A DNA stretch of 64,000 nt. Source: Roseomonas xinghualingensis (lineage in GTDB: Bacteria > Pseudomonadota > Alphaproteobacteria > Acetobacterales > Acetobacteraceae). Location: contig NZ_JAOXLP010000001.1 in assembly GCF_025791835.1 (NCBI RefSeq), positions 372,001 to 436,000 of the forward strand. The letters run 5' to 3'. This document shows, piece after piece, positions 63,350 through 64,000 of the stretch. The position numbers and the translations under genes are program-made. Within the stretch, counting starts at the first letter, position 1. Each line of letters begins with the position of its first letter. Under the pieces are notes generated by a model. The model saw only the letters and a program-made list of their open reading frames with translations, searched no databases and had not been told where the DNA came from.

Positions 63350-64000
63350 ATGCCAGACGACGCACTCCTCCTGGCGGCCATCGGCATCCCCTTTGCCGGT
63401 GCGGTGGCCGCTGGGCTGCTTCCCACCAACGCCCGTAACGCCGCCGCATGGCTGGCCAGCGGGGTGACACTGGGCTGCTTCCTCCTGCTCTGGGTATTCT
63501 ACCCCACCGTATCGGCCGGCGGGGTGCTGCGGCACGAAATCGCCTGGATGCCCAGCCTTGGGCTCAATTTCGTGGTCCGGCTGGATGGCTTCGCCTGGGC
63601 CTTCGCGGCGCTGGTGAGCGGCATTGGCTTCCTGGTGGTGCTCTACGCGCGCTACTACATGTCCTCCGAAGATCCGGTTCCGCGGTTCTTCGCCTTCCTC
63701 CTGGCCTTCATGGGCTCCATGACCGGCCTCGTCCTGTCCGGGAACCTGATCCAGCTTGCCTTCTTCTGGGAGCTGACGAGCCTCTTCTCTTTCCTGCTGA
63801 TCGGCTACTGGCACCACACGGCCGCGGCGCGCGAAGGCGCGCGCATGGCGCTGACCATCACCGCCACGGGCGGGCTGGCGCTGTTCACGGGCCTGCTGAT
63901 CGTCGGCCATATCGTCGGCAGCTACGACCTCGACATCGTGCTGGACGCGGGCGACCGCATTCGGGAACATGCGCTTTACCTGCCGGCACTGATCCTCATT
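63350..64000 (+). CDS. mrpA: Mrp/Pha-type Na+(K+)/H+ antiporter subunit A, N-terminal part
   Basis: The first 217 residues of a membrane protein cut by the window edge. It has hydrophobic segments from the start (LLLAAIGIPFAGAVAAGLL) and the MrpA/NuoL-like blocks VVRLDGFAWAFAALVSGIGF, YARYYMSSEDPV, FFWELTSLFSFLLIGYWH and MALTITATGGLALF. The glutamate in FFWELTS is the proton-path residue conserved across Mrp and complex I antiporter-like subunits. AAAGGGAC precedes ATG 63350. The remaining mrp genes should lie beyond the window. Confidence 0.88.
   Translation, partial: MPDDALLLAAIGIPFAGAVAAGLLPTNARNAAAWLASGVTLGCFLLLWVFYPTVSAGGVLRHEIAWMPSLGLNFVVRLDGFAWAFAALVSGIGFLVVLYARYYMSSEDPVPRFFAFLLAFMGSMTGLVLSGNLIQLAFFWELTSLFSFLLIGYWHHTAAAREGARMALTITATGGLALFTGLLIVGHIVGSYDLDIVLDAGDRIREHALYLPALILI

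Overview
The window is GC-rich, densely coding bacterial DNA. It reads like an alphaproteobacterium of the Acetobacteraceae, probably Roseomonas or a close relative. This is inferred from gene content: four Bug/TctC-type solute-binding proteins, HWE-type sensor kinase, sitABCD with a MntR-type repressor, DUF1328 protein and PtsN. No rRNA, tRNA, CRISPR array, phage gene or intact insertion sequence was recognised. About 57 protein genes are supported, and three decayed gene fragments were found.

Layout. 0.1-3.1 kb: a minus-strand pair, a Ser/Thr kinase and a secreted MORN-repeat protein, followed upstream by a region with a frameshifted GGDEF remnant. 3.9-13.9 kb: two oligopeptide-type (SBP_bac_5) binding proteins, a Bug protein, an M3 peptidase, a MYG1-family protein and a class C beta-lactamase-like hydrolase. 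14-16.3 kb: a serralysin-type M10 protease with duplicated C-terminal domains and a small secreted protein. 16.4-22.6 kb: a GntR/FCD regulator and a catabolic-looking run (split ThDP enzyme, Bug protein, carboxymuconolactone decarboxylase-like protein, hydroxyisobutyrate-dehydrogenase-like protein, lactonase-like MBL enzyme), then an SGNH hydrolase. 22.8-23.8 kb: a TerC-family membrane protein.

23.9-33.7 kb is one long minus-strand operon: marR, benzoylformate decarboxylase, aldehyde dehydrogenase, a dihydroxyacetophenone-dioxygenase-type cupin, a complete Liv-type ABC importer and a Bug protein. It looks like uptake and oxidation of a mandelate- or acetophenone-like aromatic. 33.9-43.9 kb holds an unknown secreted protein, a two-subunit molybdenum hydroxylase (IorA/IorB type), a decayed receiver domain beside an HWE hybrid kinase, RlpA, another Bug protein, a DUF1328 protein and an unknown protein. 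44-49 kb holds a second hybrid kinase, a single-domain response regulator, an acyl-CoA dehydrogenase remnant, an unknown Pro-rich protein and a D,D-carboxypeptidase with a SPOR domain.

49.6-54.9 kb is a manganese module: mntR, a divergent outer-membrane protein and sitABCD, with matching palindromes in front of the mntR/OMP pair and of sitA. 54.9-62.6 kb is an oxidoreductase followed by a spermidine/putrescine-type ABC importer and both subunits of an N,N-dimethylformamidase-like amidohydrolase; the importer and amidase appear to be one operon. The window closes with ptsN and the start of an mrpA-type antiporter gene that runs off the edge.

The main theme is scavenging: nine periplasmic binding proteins, several beside the enzymes that probably use the imported compound. 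The best leads are the dimethylformamidase-importer operon, the benzoylformate-cupin-Liv operon, the split-ThDP cluster with two matching GntR-type operator candidates, and the MntR-box/outer-membrane-protein arrangement.
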